DNA of 64,000 nucleotides from Symsagittifera roscoffensis (lineage: Eukaryota > Xenacoelomorpha > Acoela > Convolutidae), in the NCBI RefSeq assembly GCF_963678635.1, contig NC_087065.1:41541430-41605429 (forward strand), given 5' to 3'. Position numbers and translations under genes: made by a program. The notes below the pieces were generated by a model. That model was not told where the DNA came from and made no database searches. It worked only from the letters and a program-made list of their open reading frames with translations. Shown one piece after another: positions 40,686-51,960 of this stretch (position 1 is its first letter; each line of letters opens with the position of its first letter).

Positions 40686-42649
40686 CTTGTATAGAATCTG
40701 AGTTTGAACCAAAAAAAAGACAGTTGATTTCTCGATTTATGTTAACTTATTTATCTAATATCTGCAAAACTTGGCTGAAAATTTTTTTATTAAGACCAAA
40801 TTGAGTTTACAATTCTCCAAAGAACATAAAAAGTTGTGAGTAGACACACAATTATCTTGGGTTGCTCTGCATTATTCGTAAAACTTGTTGGAAACAGAGT
40901 TAAATACCCATTTTTCACAATAATTTGAATTGAAGCTTGGGAGAGCTTGACACATAGCAGCTGCCATCTGGAAGATTGGTTTTTGCAGAGAGTTGTGGAT
41001 TTAAACAGAAGCAGCGCCAACACGATTCGCATATACGAAAATTTCATACAGAAACATTCCATATTTGGTACTACTTCCATTATGGAAATCATGATGATTC
41101 ATATTGTTCAGTTCCTTTTTCGCTTAAATTCGAAATTATTTCTAACATTTCTCCTCATCTGACCAGTTTACTTTTTTGTTCAAAAAAAATTCAAGAAAAG
41201 ACACTAGTCCCAATTATATGGAATTTTCAAAAAATCAATAAATCCAACAAGGGAAAATTTACTCTGAACTATGTTTCCAACTATTCAAGAAAAATGAATC
41301 GGGACAATTCGAAACCTCCCAGCAAGTCTATCTTGAAAAAAAGGAAGGAAATAAGATATCAGTAACCCGGAATACTTTTATTCATGATACTGAAAACCTT
41401 GGACTCGAACCTATATTTGAAGCCAAATCAGGCAAAGAATCATTTAGGTGCTCGAACTCTGTACTAGAGTATACGAATTAGAAACATACGGCATGATGAG
41501 GGTGAGTCTCAATCAAGAGTGTGAACAAGCCGCCCTACATTCAGATTCCACTCTAAACTGCCAAGGAGAATGAAGACTTGAAGCAAGTTGCCTATGTCAA
41601 CTATACTTTGAATGATTTCAAAGAACTGTCTCAAGTTTTGGGAGGCTTTATGTTTGTTGAGAGTTGTGAGGCCTGGTAACGCTTTGTGATGATTCGTAAT
41701 TTTTATAATTGATTTAACATTTATTCAAAGTATTTTTTTGAAAAAAGTGAACGTTTAGAGTTAGAACCTTGGATAGTTGAGAAAAATTCTGACAAACCAA
41801 TTGTGGTTTAATCAAGACCTTATACATGAAGAAAGGTGATTTTCAGGCGATCTTTCAGTAATTGTTTATATAATTGTTCAGTTGTTGTTTTCATCTAAAT
41901 TGAGGTACAATTTGTTTTTTTTTGACAATAACACCAACCAGTATTTAGTTTTAGTTGAGAAAAAAATCAATTATTTCCAAATTTTTCTAATTATTTAGTT
42001 GTTTTCAAAAGTTATCCTCAATTTGGGATTTAGAATGGTTACATCACAACAAATCAGATGTTAAGTAGGGAAAAAATAGAATTTGTTGTAATTCTTAAAA
42101 CAAAACTTTGAAAAAAAGTATAAATTTTCGAGAAAAAAAATATAATAGAAAATTTTGTTGGTGGTATTCAAAAATTTTTTCTTGTGTTTTCCAGAGAGCT
42201 AGAAATTTATCACCATCGAAAATGCTCTCAAAGCAAAAAATAAGCATTTATACGAGTTTTCTTCAAAACACGAATAAGAATAGGAGAGTGATGACGTTGA
42301 TGAAGATCTTATGCTTTTTTATGTACCCGAACACCAGTAAATTGTAACAAAATTGAAGAGAATACTTGATAAAAAGAGTAACGCCAGATTTATGAATAAT
42401 GTTTCATTAACAAGAAAGGACTTAGCTTTAATGCTCAAAAATTTATCAACAAACCAACGAAAACCCTACAAAAACAAAACTGAAGACAAGGGTAATCATA
42501 AAACACTGAAAGAATCAGCATGACCTATTGATTTCTAATTTCCTCAAACAAACATTTTTTTTTAAAAATCTGGAAAGTGTCGATAAAAATTCTATTTGTG
42601 AGTACCTTATTTTGTTAAATAGTATCAAAAATAATAAAAAAATTTAAAA
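40686..42649. other. Intergenic, no gene assigned
   Basis: The longest open frame (40976-41365, 129 codons) starts at TTG directly before an acceptor-like 'tttttgcag' and has a Lys/Ser-rich end (PPSKSILKKRKE), but no domain is recognised. The minus-strand frame 40790-41092 overlaps it and is equally unsupported. No transposon or tandem repeat seen. Confidence 0.35.
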
Positions 42650-42975
42650 ATAAGGAAAGCTCAAGTCTGATTGGTTGAAAGTAAACTGGTTAAAATTTAT
42701 ATCAAAAAAGCTTGATTTTAGTTGATTCAAGATTGAATGTATAGATATTCCATTACAAGTAAGGCTTGGAACTGATTGGTTGCCAACAAAACTGTTGAAA
42801 GTTCCATGATAAAAAACGTTGATTTTGATTGGCCGACATTGACGTTGTTGAAAATTCCATGATAAGTAGAGCATGATTCTGATTGATTGATGTAACAATT
42901 TTTTGCAAAATTCGACATTAGTAAAGCACAAACTTGATTGGTTGATATCAGAATTTTTGTGCAAATTTTTAGTGT
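42650..42975 (+). repeat. Degenerate minisatellite built on TTGATTGGTTG
   Basis: At least five diverged units with the core 'tgattggttg' at about 42667, 42772, 42826, 42885 and 42933. The middle units also share 'aaaattccatgataa.taaagca'. Spacing is irregular at roughly 50-60 bp. Related cores occur at about 44682 and 44727. Confidence 0.5.
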
Positions 42976-43213
42976 TTGCTTTAACATGTGTGCAAAAAGT
43001 TTCTTAATATGTGTGCAAACGTTGTATCGCTAATTTAATTTGTGTTCTATTTGTTTTAAATTATTTGGTGTGTTTTAGCCTGAACTACTCTGCTATTCCC
43101 ACAGTTAAAAAAAATTGAAAAAGTATATTGTTTACAGAAGATGAAATAACTGACAAACAACAACAGTTTACAAAATTATTAATCAAAGAGCTGTCAAGAA
43201 TTTTTGAGGTTCT

Positions 43214-43430
43214 TTATAGATTGCGGAACTGGTCGAGACTCCATTCCCTGCGGTTGTTGTGCTGCTGGAGGGTCATTGTTTCAGGGAGCCTCTCATCTTC
43301 GTCTACTGCGATGGGTTTTTTGGCTGATATTGCTTCCTCCCTAGGAAAGATGAAGTCGTTGACTGGTTAAGCCACATAACTGGAGTCAGAAATCTCGGGG
43401 TAGTTCATCTCCACATCATTTGCTTTTCAT
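43214..43430 (-). pseudogene. Possible degraded coding fragment
   Basis: On the minus strand a locally GC-rich stretch encodes a charged peptide (segments such as AISAKKPIAVDEDERLPETM and QQHNNRREWSLDQFRNL) ending at TAA 43214-43216. In the same frame, 15 further plausible codons lie upstream of one internal stop. No family is recognised. It may be a transposon or gene remnant. Confidence 0.25.
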
Positions 43431-44936
43431 GTTCCATGATGAGTGCTTGGGTCTTATGATGTTCGTTAAAATCCCTTCGCTTACTTCACATGTGCCAGAC
43501 TTGGATTGGGATATCCATTCGTGCCAAAAAACTCCAGAGGTTGTTTCTCGCATTTGAATTTGTACTAGATCAGGCAAAAATTCTACCGAGTACAAAGGTT
43601 GCTGTTTTGCACTGAGAAGATAATTTTGAGCAATAAGTTGAGTAAAAACAAGAATAGTGACTGATTAAGAGCTGAGATAGAAATTAGTAGACGGTAGTTA
43701 AGTTAAAAAGAAAATGAATTTGAGTTAATAGTGATAGATACCTTCAATTTAGATGTGTAGATTTAACCAGTCAGAATTGGCTTTCCTTTTTTAGTCTGTA
43801 ATTGTATCCAATCAGTTTTCAGCTCCCATTTATGGAAACTTTATATTAAGGTCGTGTCCAAACGGAAACAAAGCTCCATTTTAGGACTTAACTCTTCCAA
43901 GTAAGTAAAAAATATATATACCCAAAGAAAATAGCAAAAATAAGTTACCACAAGTTGTTTGCTATAAAAATACGAACGATCGCCGATATTAGTAACAAAG
44001 GAAAAAAAATTTCTAAAGTAGCATTCCCGCAAATTTTCTCGTCAAGCCAATTGAATTTGTTGTATATAATCATTGTTGATTTTTGAGTAAATAGTCAAGT
44101 TTTTTGATTTTGATGTAAATTTGAGAGAAGAGCTTGAAGTTGATGAATTTTCCAACGCAAATTTTCGAAACTTTATTCCAAACCTGATCATGCAGAATTT
44201 TTTGAACTTGAAAATCTTTAGAAAAAAGGAGGAATAAGGAACTTTGCCGGGGATTTTTGACAAACTTGGGAATCGGGTAGGAGATAAATAGAGTCTTTGA
44301 TATATCATCATACGACTTTTTGATCAATTTCAAACTTTCGAGAATCAATAAAATCTCTTTCCTTGTCCGGCTTAATTCAGCCGTAAGTTTAAGGCTTGGC
44401 TGCTCAAAACTTGGTTACCAAGTAAACTCTTTGATTGATTGAGTTTCTCTAAAGAGACCTTAAAGGAGTCGGATAGCTCTAATTTGTACAAGATAGACGT
44501 TCAAAAAATTTATAAAAAAAGTAAGAGTCAACTTTAATTTCATCAAAAAGAAAATTAAGTGGAATCTTTTCTTTTTTCTTGTGAAGTGACTCGAGAAATT
44601 TTGAAAGTCATTTTTCAACTAATGATAAAATTTTTTTAAAAATCAACAAAAAAATCACTCTAAGAAAACGCTGGACTCTGACTGGTTGATCTTGAACAAA
44701 CAGAGTTAGTAAAAGAAAACTCGATTGTGATAGGTTAATTTTCACTAAGCAAAAGCAAAGTTTTTCATTTTGATTTTCTTTTAAAAGAATTTGTTATGTG
44801 TTTTGCATAACTGTTGTTATTTACTTTTTTCAATTTGCGAGTCCATTCATTGATTCCAAAATAGTGTAGGTCTCCTAAAAATCTTAGTCTCATTTTTGTT
44901 CTAATTTCTTCTCAAACTCTTTACCTACATCTTGAG
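43431..44936. other. Intergenic, no gene assigned
   Basis: AT-rich; overlapping minus-strand frames at 44042-44348 are in different frames of the same A/T-rich DNA and show no domain. Two more 'tga(c/t)(t)ggtt' minisatellite-like cores occur near 44682-44735. Confidence 0.4.
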
Positions 44937-45178
44937 ATGTCGTCACTGAATAGAAACCAGAGAGTTGCATGTCTGGAGTGTGGTAGATGTTACACACATC
45001 AAAATGTATCAAAACGTCGTAATACCTGTGAAGTTTTGAAGTGTACAAGTTCTAATTTTCATACTTACAGCAGCGAGGAACTGAATATTCATGTCAAGAA
45101 AAAGCTTTTTCATCAAAATAATTTTTTTAAGCTGATGAGAAACAAGCCCAGCAGCTTCCAAACACACTCTGCGCGAAG
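44937..45178 (+). CDS. Putative first exon with zinc-finger-like Cys/His pattern
   Basis: An ATG in a good context (gagATGtcg) opens a frame that runs to a strong donor, GCGAAG followed by gtaatttta, at 45178/45179; without splicing it stops at 45182. The product has C-x2-C at residues about 14-17 (CLECGRCYTH), further Cys residues, and a segment with Phe, Leu and H-x5-H spacing typical of the second half of a C2H2 finger (LNIHVKKKLFH). The expected second Cys of that finger is missing. It may be the start of a nuclear zinc-finger protein; no downstream exon was found. Confidence 0.35.
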
Positions 45179-45182
45179 GTAA

Positions 45183-46958
45183 TTTTAAAAAGATATAATC
45201 AAAACATAGTAAACATAGAAATTACCATAATTAAAATATTCATTTAGCACTTGTAGCTTGAAAAAACTTAGAAATCTATACAATTTTTTTAAAATTGAAT
45301 TTTTTAAGTAAAAACTATAAAAAAATTTCAATTAATTTTTTAATCGTTCATGTATACTTTTGTTCAAAGTTCTGATTGATGATAAAACCATCTCGTGTAA
45401 TAATCGGGTTGAAATTATTACCAAAATGTTTAATCTACAGTGAGAACTGCAATGGTGGCTTGCTAACGGGGATTTTGTTATTTTGAATTTGCTCTAAAAG
45501 TACATAATATGAGCTAGTAGAGGGAAATGCATTAGTTGAAAAGTTGTTTAAAAAATCAAAAATTACAAAAACATGGGGGACCGCCGGCTTCTTCTCCAGC
45601 CCCCCCCCCCCCCCCCCCCTCTGATCAGCTCACTCTTCTAGTACTATTACTTATTACTACTGACCTTAAGAACTTTTAGCATCGTTCTCGAAAAGAAAAG
45701 ACCATAGACAGAATTAAAATTGGTTAAACCTTGTATTAGAAAAATCACAGAAAGAAGAAGGCTAAAAAGGAGTTGCAAAAACACTCGAACATAGTTGAAA
45801 ACAAAAAATAATATGAAAAACTATATTAAGATATTGAGAAACTGGAGTTCAGAAAATGAAAGTTTCTTTGCTACTCTGAATTTTGTTAATTCTTTTTTAT
45901 TAGAGCAGTAACTTCTACTGGTTTGAATTTTTCAAGGGTTGATTTTTTCAATCTAAAAATGAAATTCGTTAAGTTTGCGAGCAAATGAACGAATTATTGT
46001 TTCAATTTTTTTCTACGACTATTTGAGATACAAGGTTGAAATTTTGATAAATGCTAGATGTAACTATTTCAAAGAACTGAGCTGAATCCAATTTTGAGAA
46101 ATCGTATTTTGAAGAAGAACATAAATATGTTCAAATGTGTTCTTGCTGTGGAAAGATCCTCACAAACAACACAGAAACTTTGAATTTACGTGCTTTGAAA
46201 ATCATTTTGATCAAGGGCGCAAACAACATTGCTCTAGGAAAAATTAACTTCTGAAAAACAGGTATTCTATCACTCTTTAATCAATTTGGAGGCGGAGGGG
46301 TTCTAGGGTGTACGGTTCATCCATTATTTACTCCGATCCATGCACAGGAATGTCTGAAGCAGTCATGCTGTCTGAAGCTTTGTCCCACTTTCTGACCTAA
46401 GCAGCCGAGACATTATAATGTCTGTATCGTCAAGACAAATACGACCGTATTTTGGCGCTGAACCAAGTAACTCTTTCTTTTTTTCCGTCATTTATGCGCA
46501 CAAAAAAGAGTAAATCAAGCTCATCGGCTTCTCAAAGAACCATGCTCAGCCTGTAAATTCAAACTTCTCAAGTTACTTGGAGGATATTTTCATAGTAATA
46601 GCACCTCTGAAACTGGTTATGATATACTGGTTATTTTGCGTCTTCAAATTAGGATTTCAACGAGCTTTGACTGAAGCTTTGTCCAGTTTTCTGATATAAT
46701 CAGCCGAGACAATATTTGAGCCAGTTAAGTCCTTCCAAAAAATTTCATAATTTTTTAATCGAAATTTCAACCCTATATCTTATATAGTTGCAGAGAAACC
46801 AACAAAAACTAGAAAAAAATATCGTTCATTTGCTCGTTGAAATCAAAAAGACGGAAATTTTTTGTTTCGTGACTGTATGTAACCATGATGCATTCAACGA
46901 GAAAGCTTATACAAAACACTTGTTCTGATGCCTGCTGCTTTTTTCTTCTTCTTTTCAG
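45183..46958. other. Intergenic or intronic, with a 20-C homopolymer
   Basis: No coding frame was recognised. A run of 20 C (45600-45619) lies in a short GC-rich island. The right end is an excellent polypyrimidine tract and acceptor (ttcttcttttcag at about 46958), so the last part may be intron. Confidence 0.4.
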
Positions 46959-47280
46959 CAATCAGCTGATTGATCTAATCGATGAAATACAACTTGCCTG
47001 TGGTGACTTTTCAGTTGCAAGACCTTATAGAGAACTCCCGCAAGTACGTAGAAAAATTCTGCCATCTATTGGAGCTGTCATTTGACGAGAACTACATCAG
47101 AGGAGTGGTTTCCGGCGTTCTGGACTTACCGAACCCCTCTACAAACGGAGTTAAATGGACCCAAAATCAGATCGAAAAGCTGAACAACATAGTCGCTCGG
47201 TCCCCAAAAGTGTTTACAATGCAACAGCATGCACTTTTTCAAAATCTGAGAAGTAATGAGAGTTCAAGAAGAGAGATAAG
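46959..47280 (+). CDS. Probable coding stretch, product not recognised
   Basis: After a strong acceptor (cttcttttcag) one frame reads QLIDLIDEIQLACGDFSVA up to a good donor, CCGCAA followed by gtacgtag (about 47042). A second frame, from ATG 46982 or from an internal 'acttttcag' acceptor ending at 47014, encodes a longer coding-like peptide (YVEKFCHLLELSFDENYIRG, WTQNQIEKLNNIVARSPKVF). It runs to donor-like 'aagtaatgag' or 'taagtaattg' near 47255-47285. Composition is clearly more balanced than its surroundings. The two overlapping frames may mean alternative splicing, a frameshifted relic, or a wrong base in the assembly. Confidence 0.4.
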
Positions 47281-47322
47281 TAATTGATGTATAAACTAAT
47301 ACCATGTCTTCTTCGCTCACAG

Positions 47323-47483
47323 AAAGTTAAGGTAAAATCACCTTAACTGAATTAAAGTAAAAAAAAAATTAAGGTAAAGTTTACCTCCATTTTCCTCAAG
47401 TTTACCTGAAAAAAAATTGAAGTAAATTGATTAAAATTTACCTTAATTGTTTAAGTGATTTAAGGTTATTTTACCTTAACTTT
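47323..47483. mobile_element. 161-bp MITE with 24-bp terminal inverted repeats
   Basis: Left end AAAGTTAAGGTAAAATCACC TTAA (47323-47346) and right end 47460-47483 are inverted repeats with a single mismatch. The interior holds further 'ttaaggtaaa' and 'tttacctt' copies in both orientations and is A/T-rich with no ORF. Target duplication is unclear. This is a typical non-autonomous DNA transposon. Confidence 0.7.
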
Positions 47484-50400
47484 TTTGCGTGTTTCCTCTG
47501 ACGACATGAGCATTTGACTAACCTTATTTAATTCTCTGAAGTGCTAGAAGGTTATAAAGTAAGTGACCACAATCATACTAAATTTCAGCTCATTTGCTTT
47601 GGTCTAAAATTGTTTTAAGAAAGTGTGACAATAAAATGCTACCGATCTGTAAATATAAATATTTGATAGATTTGGATGGAATTATTTACTAAAAGAGCGT
47701 GTAACTTCATCATTTGTCAACGTTTTTTTAACTTATCATTTTTCCAGGGTTGAGGTCTAAGTCATAAGTTGTGACCGAGTCCGGTCGAGGTTTTGAGTCA
47801 TGGCTTGAGGTTGTGATTTGAATCGCCACGGTCGCGTCACAGTTCTGAAAGTTGTTACTTAAGGCAGTTAGATGATCAGAACCAAATTTTCTCGCAGAAA
47901 ATATAAATTCAACATTTTTACTGCATGTTTACATAAAATATAAGAGGGATGACATTGGGGAAAAAATTAATGAAAATAAAATATTTTAGCAGACTGTACT
48001 TCAATCACTGGATTACTGCCTGCATTCTAAATATATGCACAAAATCATTCTAGCACAGTTAAGAAAAAAAAACTGGTCAAAACATCCAAGACCAGCGGCA
48101 AACACTGATTCACGCGCGCAAGCCCACTCGTGTCGAACATAAGTACAGCGAATCAAGCAAGTGTTCATTTCAACATTTGACGCGGGATTAAATCTAGTCG
48201 CCAAATTGATTGTTCCGACCACAGAAAATGTGGAGGATTTTGTCTTCGGGTGTATTTTAGTTTTCTAAATTTCTTTTCCTTACCAAATCAGGAACCACAA
48301 ATAACCATTTGAATGGGTCGACTGATGTATCAAATCATAGCCCTTTCAGTCGTAACTCAATCGTCGTTACAGAGAACCGGTTGGACAGATTTGGTTTTTG
48401 TCTATTTTGGAGCAAACAAAGCAAGCGAGGAGGCTTATAATAGGAAGTTTGTTACGCGCCTTTTTGGGAATCATAATGACCCGGGTTGAAGTCCCACCGT
48501 TAAATATCGCTTATCCTGCAGTATCGTAGTGATCGCTTTTTTCCAGTGCTAATTCATGTATAATTCAATTTTTTTTGCATTGCTGAATCTGCAATGTTTC
48601 AGACCTATTTCAGTAATGATTCCGTAGAAAGTCATCGCTAAAACTTAAGAAATTTTAGCTCATTCTAGTAGATTTCAAATGAGAGTTATTATTGATAAGC
48701 CCTTTAATTTTATATTCTCGAAGCTAATGGTAGCGGGATTGAACCACTGTAAGATCACTATTTTTGCTCAATTTGATAGATTTTTTATCGCTTTTTCATC
48801 GCTGAAAATTAGCCAAATTAGCAGTAATCTATCGATAAAATTTGCTATTGTGGCAACGAACATCGATAACTCATGGATGGCGATCGCTATTTTTTTCACT
48901 TTTTTATCGCTTATTTTCAATGTGAGCTCAACCCGGATACGTCATTGTTTTGTTTCTGTTATCATATCACGGATGAAAACCAAAAAGATTTCAACAAAAG
49001 ACACTGTGCTTTTCTTTAGTTTTTTGTACGACCTTTGATCTGACTCATTTGCCGCCCCATTTTCTAATTCGTTAAACCTTGATTGTTTCGGCAGGCCGAG
49101 TAGAAAATTCTTCAATCGGCATCGTTAACACTTGAAAACTGACAAACAGCCTCATTGACATATAATTTCGACTGTTTTCTTAGAAAACGAGAACAATGCA
49201 GTGAAGTTGATTTTGATTAAATTGACTGAATACTCTGCTCAGTCAGAAAAATAATGATTTTTGTGAGTTGTAAATGACGTGTTTTGGTTAATGAGATTCA
49301 ACAAGACACATTTTATTGACGATAAAAGGAAGACTTTGAGGAAGAAAATATTTCTGTTTCCTAGCTGTCATATTTATATTTCCAAAATACAACTTAAGGG
49401 GCAAAAGAGGTAAAAATTTTTCGACCATAGTGTATTCTTTTAGAGCTTTAAGTAAAACTGCATGAAGTAGTCAAACATATTTACGTTGACATGTTTCTAC
49501 ATAAAAAGGGTTCTACAAAAGCGTGGTGAAAAAACAAACGAAGAGATCTCCTAGAAAGCAGAAGGAATGATTTGAAAAAATGTAACATTGATTTATACGT
49601 CAGTCCGCCTCGGCTATAGCGCATATTGTACAATTTCTAACACCCAAAATGATTTTAATCAAAAAAAAATTTCTCAAATATCGTCAAAATATCATGGCCC
49701 TGTCCAATACAGTTTTTAGTCTCTTCAATTATGATTTCTTTTGGTATTAATCCAATCATAAGCCGCAGATTGAAAGTTTGACAAACTTTGAATCAGTGAT
49801 TTTGCTAGCTGATGACACTCATGCAAAAACCATATGAAAACAAAATCTTACAACTTACAACGTAGTCTTACAAGGTAGTCTCCGAAATATTCGATCCAAA
49901 ATGCCAGCGGTTGCACAAAACGTTGAAATGATTTTCAATTGAGAGCAGCCGACTTCAATATTTTTGGCTTAATTGAGTTCTTCGCCAGTTTCTTAGCTGC
50001 CAAATGATTCAAATGTGCAATTTGCTAAAAAATAGTCAATTAGCGTGATAATAATGCTTTGATGGTAAATAATTAATTAAAATTCAGTCCCATTAGAATA
50101 ATTTGAATAGCTTTTCAGCTAACCCTCATTCCAAAAGAGTGCTTTTCGTAGACCTAATTGTACTCAATTCAGATGTAAATTTATGAGCTCGGTCAGTTTT
50201 GAGTTCTGGATGTCTAGTCAATTACCATGATTGCGCCTTACATTAATTCAATTGCAAGTCTTCATGTTGTGAGTTACCATTTCCAATTCGCTTGTCTTGA
50301 TGATTGCAATTTGATTAAATTTCGGCTCTCATCAACCGAACATTAAATTACAAATTGTCATGGCCTTTCAATTATTTAGGAGCATCTATCTACTTTTTGC

Positions 50401-50589
50401 TAATATACAGGAGCAGTCATCAAAGTAATATCCAAAAATAACTAAATTACAACCAAATTGAAACTGCAATATTTGTCAAAGTGCATTTAAAGCAATAACA
50501 GATAAAGCTACCTGAACTCATTAAAAATTCCGTGTAGTAATCATAAAAAAAGTGTTTTTAGTTGGTCGTTAAGTCATATATTTAGGGGA
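47484..50589. other. Intergenic, no gene recognised
   Basis: No convincing gene. Between about 48520 and 48915 there is a cluster of ATCGCT/ATCGAT words, including CTATCGATAA near 48828. The 119-codon frame at 48679-49038 is made largely of this low-complexity sequence. A tRNA-like 'gggttgaagtccc' near 48482 has no matching tRNA body. Confidence 0.45.
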
Positions 50590-50830
50590 TGTAGGAATTT
50601 AGCGGAGGGGTGACAATTTTTTTTGAAAGTTTTTGGGGCTTTTTTAAAGGTCCAACAAATTGATTTTCCATGCTGTCCTTAAAAACACTATGTAGCCATA
50701 ATTTCAGCAATATCAAAAAACGCTGCAATATCAATTTTTATAAGCCTTTTAGGAGGTCAAAAGGTAAAACTTGTGGCGCCCTCCTCAAAAATAGCAGATT
50801 TTGGTGGTCGACCCGACCCTCCTTTAGAAA
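50590..50830 (+). repeat. Dispersed repeat family R1, copy 3
   Basis: Shares 'gcggaggggtgaca', poly-T, 'aggtccaacaaattgatttt', 'aaacactatgtag' and 'ggcgccctcc' blocks with the copies at 1592 and 6800. Its middle is diverged. Confidence 0.45.
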
Positions 50831-51679
50831 CTAATTGAATAAACATATTTTTGGTGTTTCTGAGCGAATACAAAACGAATACTAGCATAGCGCAGCCAGC
50901 AAAAATGAAAATTTCTCAATGATTGTTTCAGCAAAAAGTGAACATGTGATTATTTAAGGAATAATTGAAAAGAAAAACGGCAATGGGTAAATCCAATGCG
51001 CATCAAATTAGGAGAAATAGTTACTTGATTTAAAAAAAACTTTGAAAAAAAGCCTGAAATGCAGACGGCCGATGACCCAAGGAGGCATCCGATAGACCTA
51101 AGAAACAAAAGCCTGAAATACAGACGGCCGATGACCCGAGGAGGCAGCAAAAAGACCCAAAAAACTGGCCTCAAAATAAAGCAGTGTTTCTTGCAAATAT
51201 AGCAGGTCTTGCAATCTAACAACAGCAGGTCTTGCAAACTACCAACATGGAAACTAGCATGTTGACCAACGTTTCATTGGTAAAAAAAATCAATTAAGGA
51301 TATCACGCTGCTGCGCAAGTAGCACAAAAACTTCAAAACCCACATTAATGAAATACAAAAAAAAACATTTTTTGTTTTGTTCTTCAGTATACAGAAAAAT
51401 CGATAATACAATTGAGTTTAGAAAAGGTAATTGCTCTCTACTCAAACTGAACCTCAGTCTTCGGACATCAAAGTCTTCAAGTCGACTGCCGTACGCAGCT
51501 GTGCCACTGACGCTTACAGAAACAAATTACCAGCCTATGATTAACTGCAGAATACATGCTATTAAGCTACCATAACTGAGCAAAAAAAAATGAGCATTTT
51601 TATTTGCGACTGGGGTTACAAAAAAGTGAACTTTGTAATAAAATACAATGCGCGCAAGCCAGGCTGGCCACTATTTTCT
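50831..51679. other. Intergenic, with a short duplicated word
   Basis: 'gcctgaaatgcagacggccgatgacccaaggaggca' at about 51051 recurs as a near copy at about 51110, a 60-bp-spaced tandem pair. A further pair 'agcaggtcttgcaa' occurs at about 51200 and 51226. A 75-codon frame at 51348-51575 is unsupported. Confidence 0.5.
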
Positions 51680-51960
51680 CAAAAATATATAGACCTCAAG
51701 TGACTATGACAATTTTCGAAAATTTTTGACGACCTTTTTTTAGGTCGACCAAATTAATTTTTCAAGCTCTGCCAAAGCACTAAAAAGTCCCTGTTTTGGC
51801 CAAAATTTCTGCGCCGCATGCATAATTTTGAATAAAAAATTGCGTTTTTTTTCGGCGCGCGCTTTTTAAAAATATTAGGGTCCGTCACCAAAAACGGATA
51901 TCTCAAAACAGTGCAAAGAGGGGAACATTTTAGCTCCACACCAAGGTGCTTTTTCGCCAC
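51680..51960 (+). repeat. Dispersed repeat family R1, copy 4
   Basis: Clear family member: 'tttaggtcgaccaaattaat', 'caagctctgccaaagcact', 'ctgcgccgcatgcat', 'ttgcgttttttttcgg', 'gcgcgc', 'attagggtccgtcacc' and 'ggatatctcaaaa', in the same order as 1592-1982. Confidence 0.6.

Noticed and set aside
48470-48540. tRNA-like 'gggttgaagtccc' arm
   Set aside because: No matching acceptor, D or anticodon arms could be built around it.
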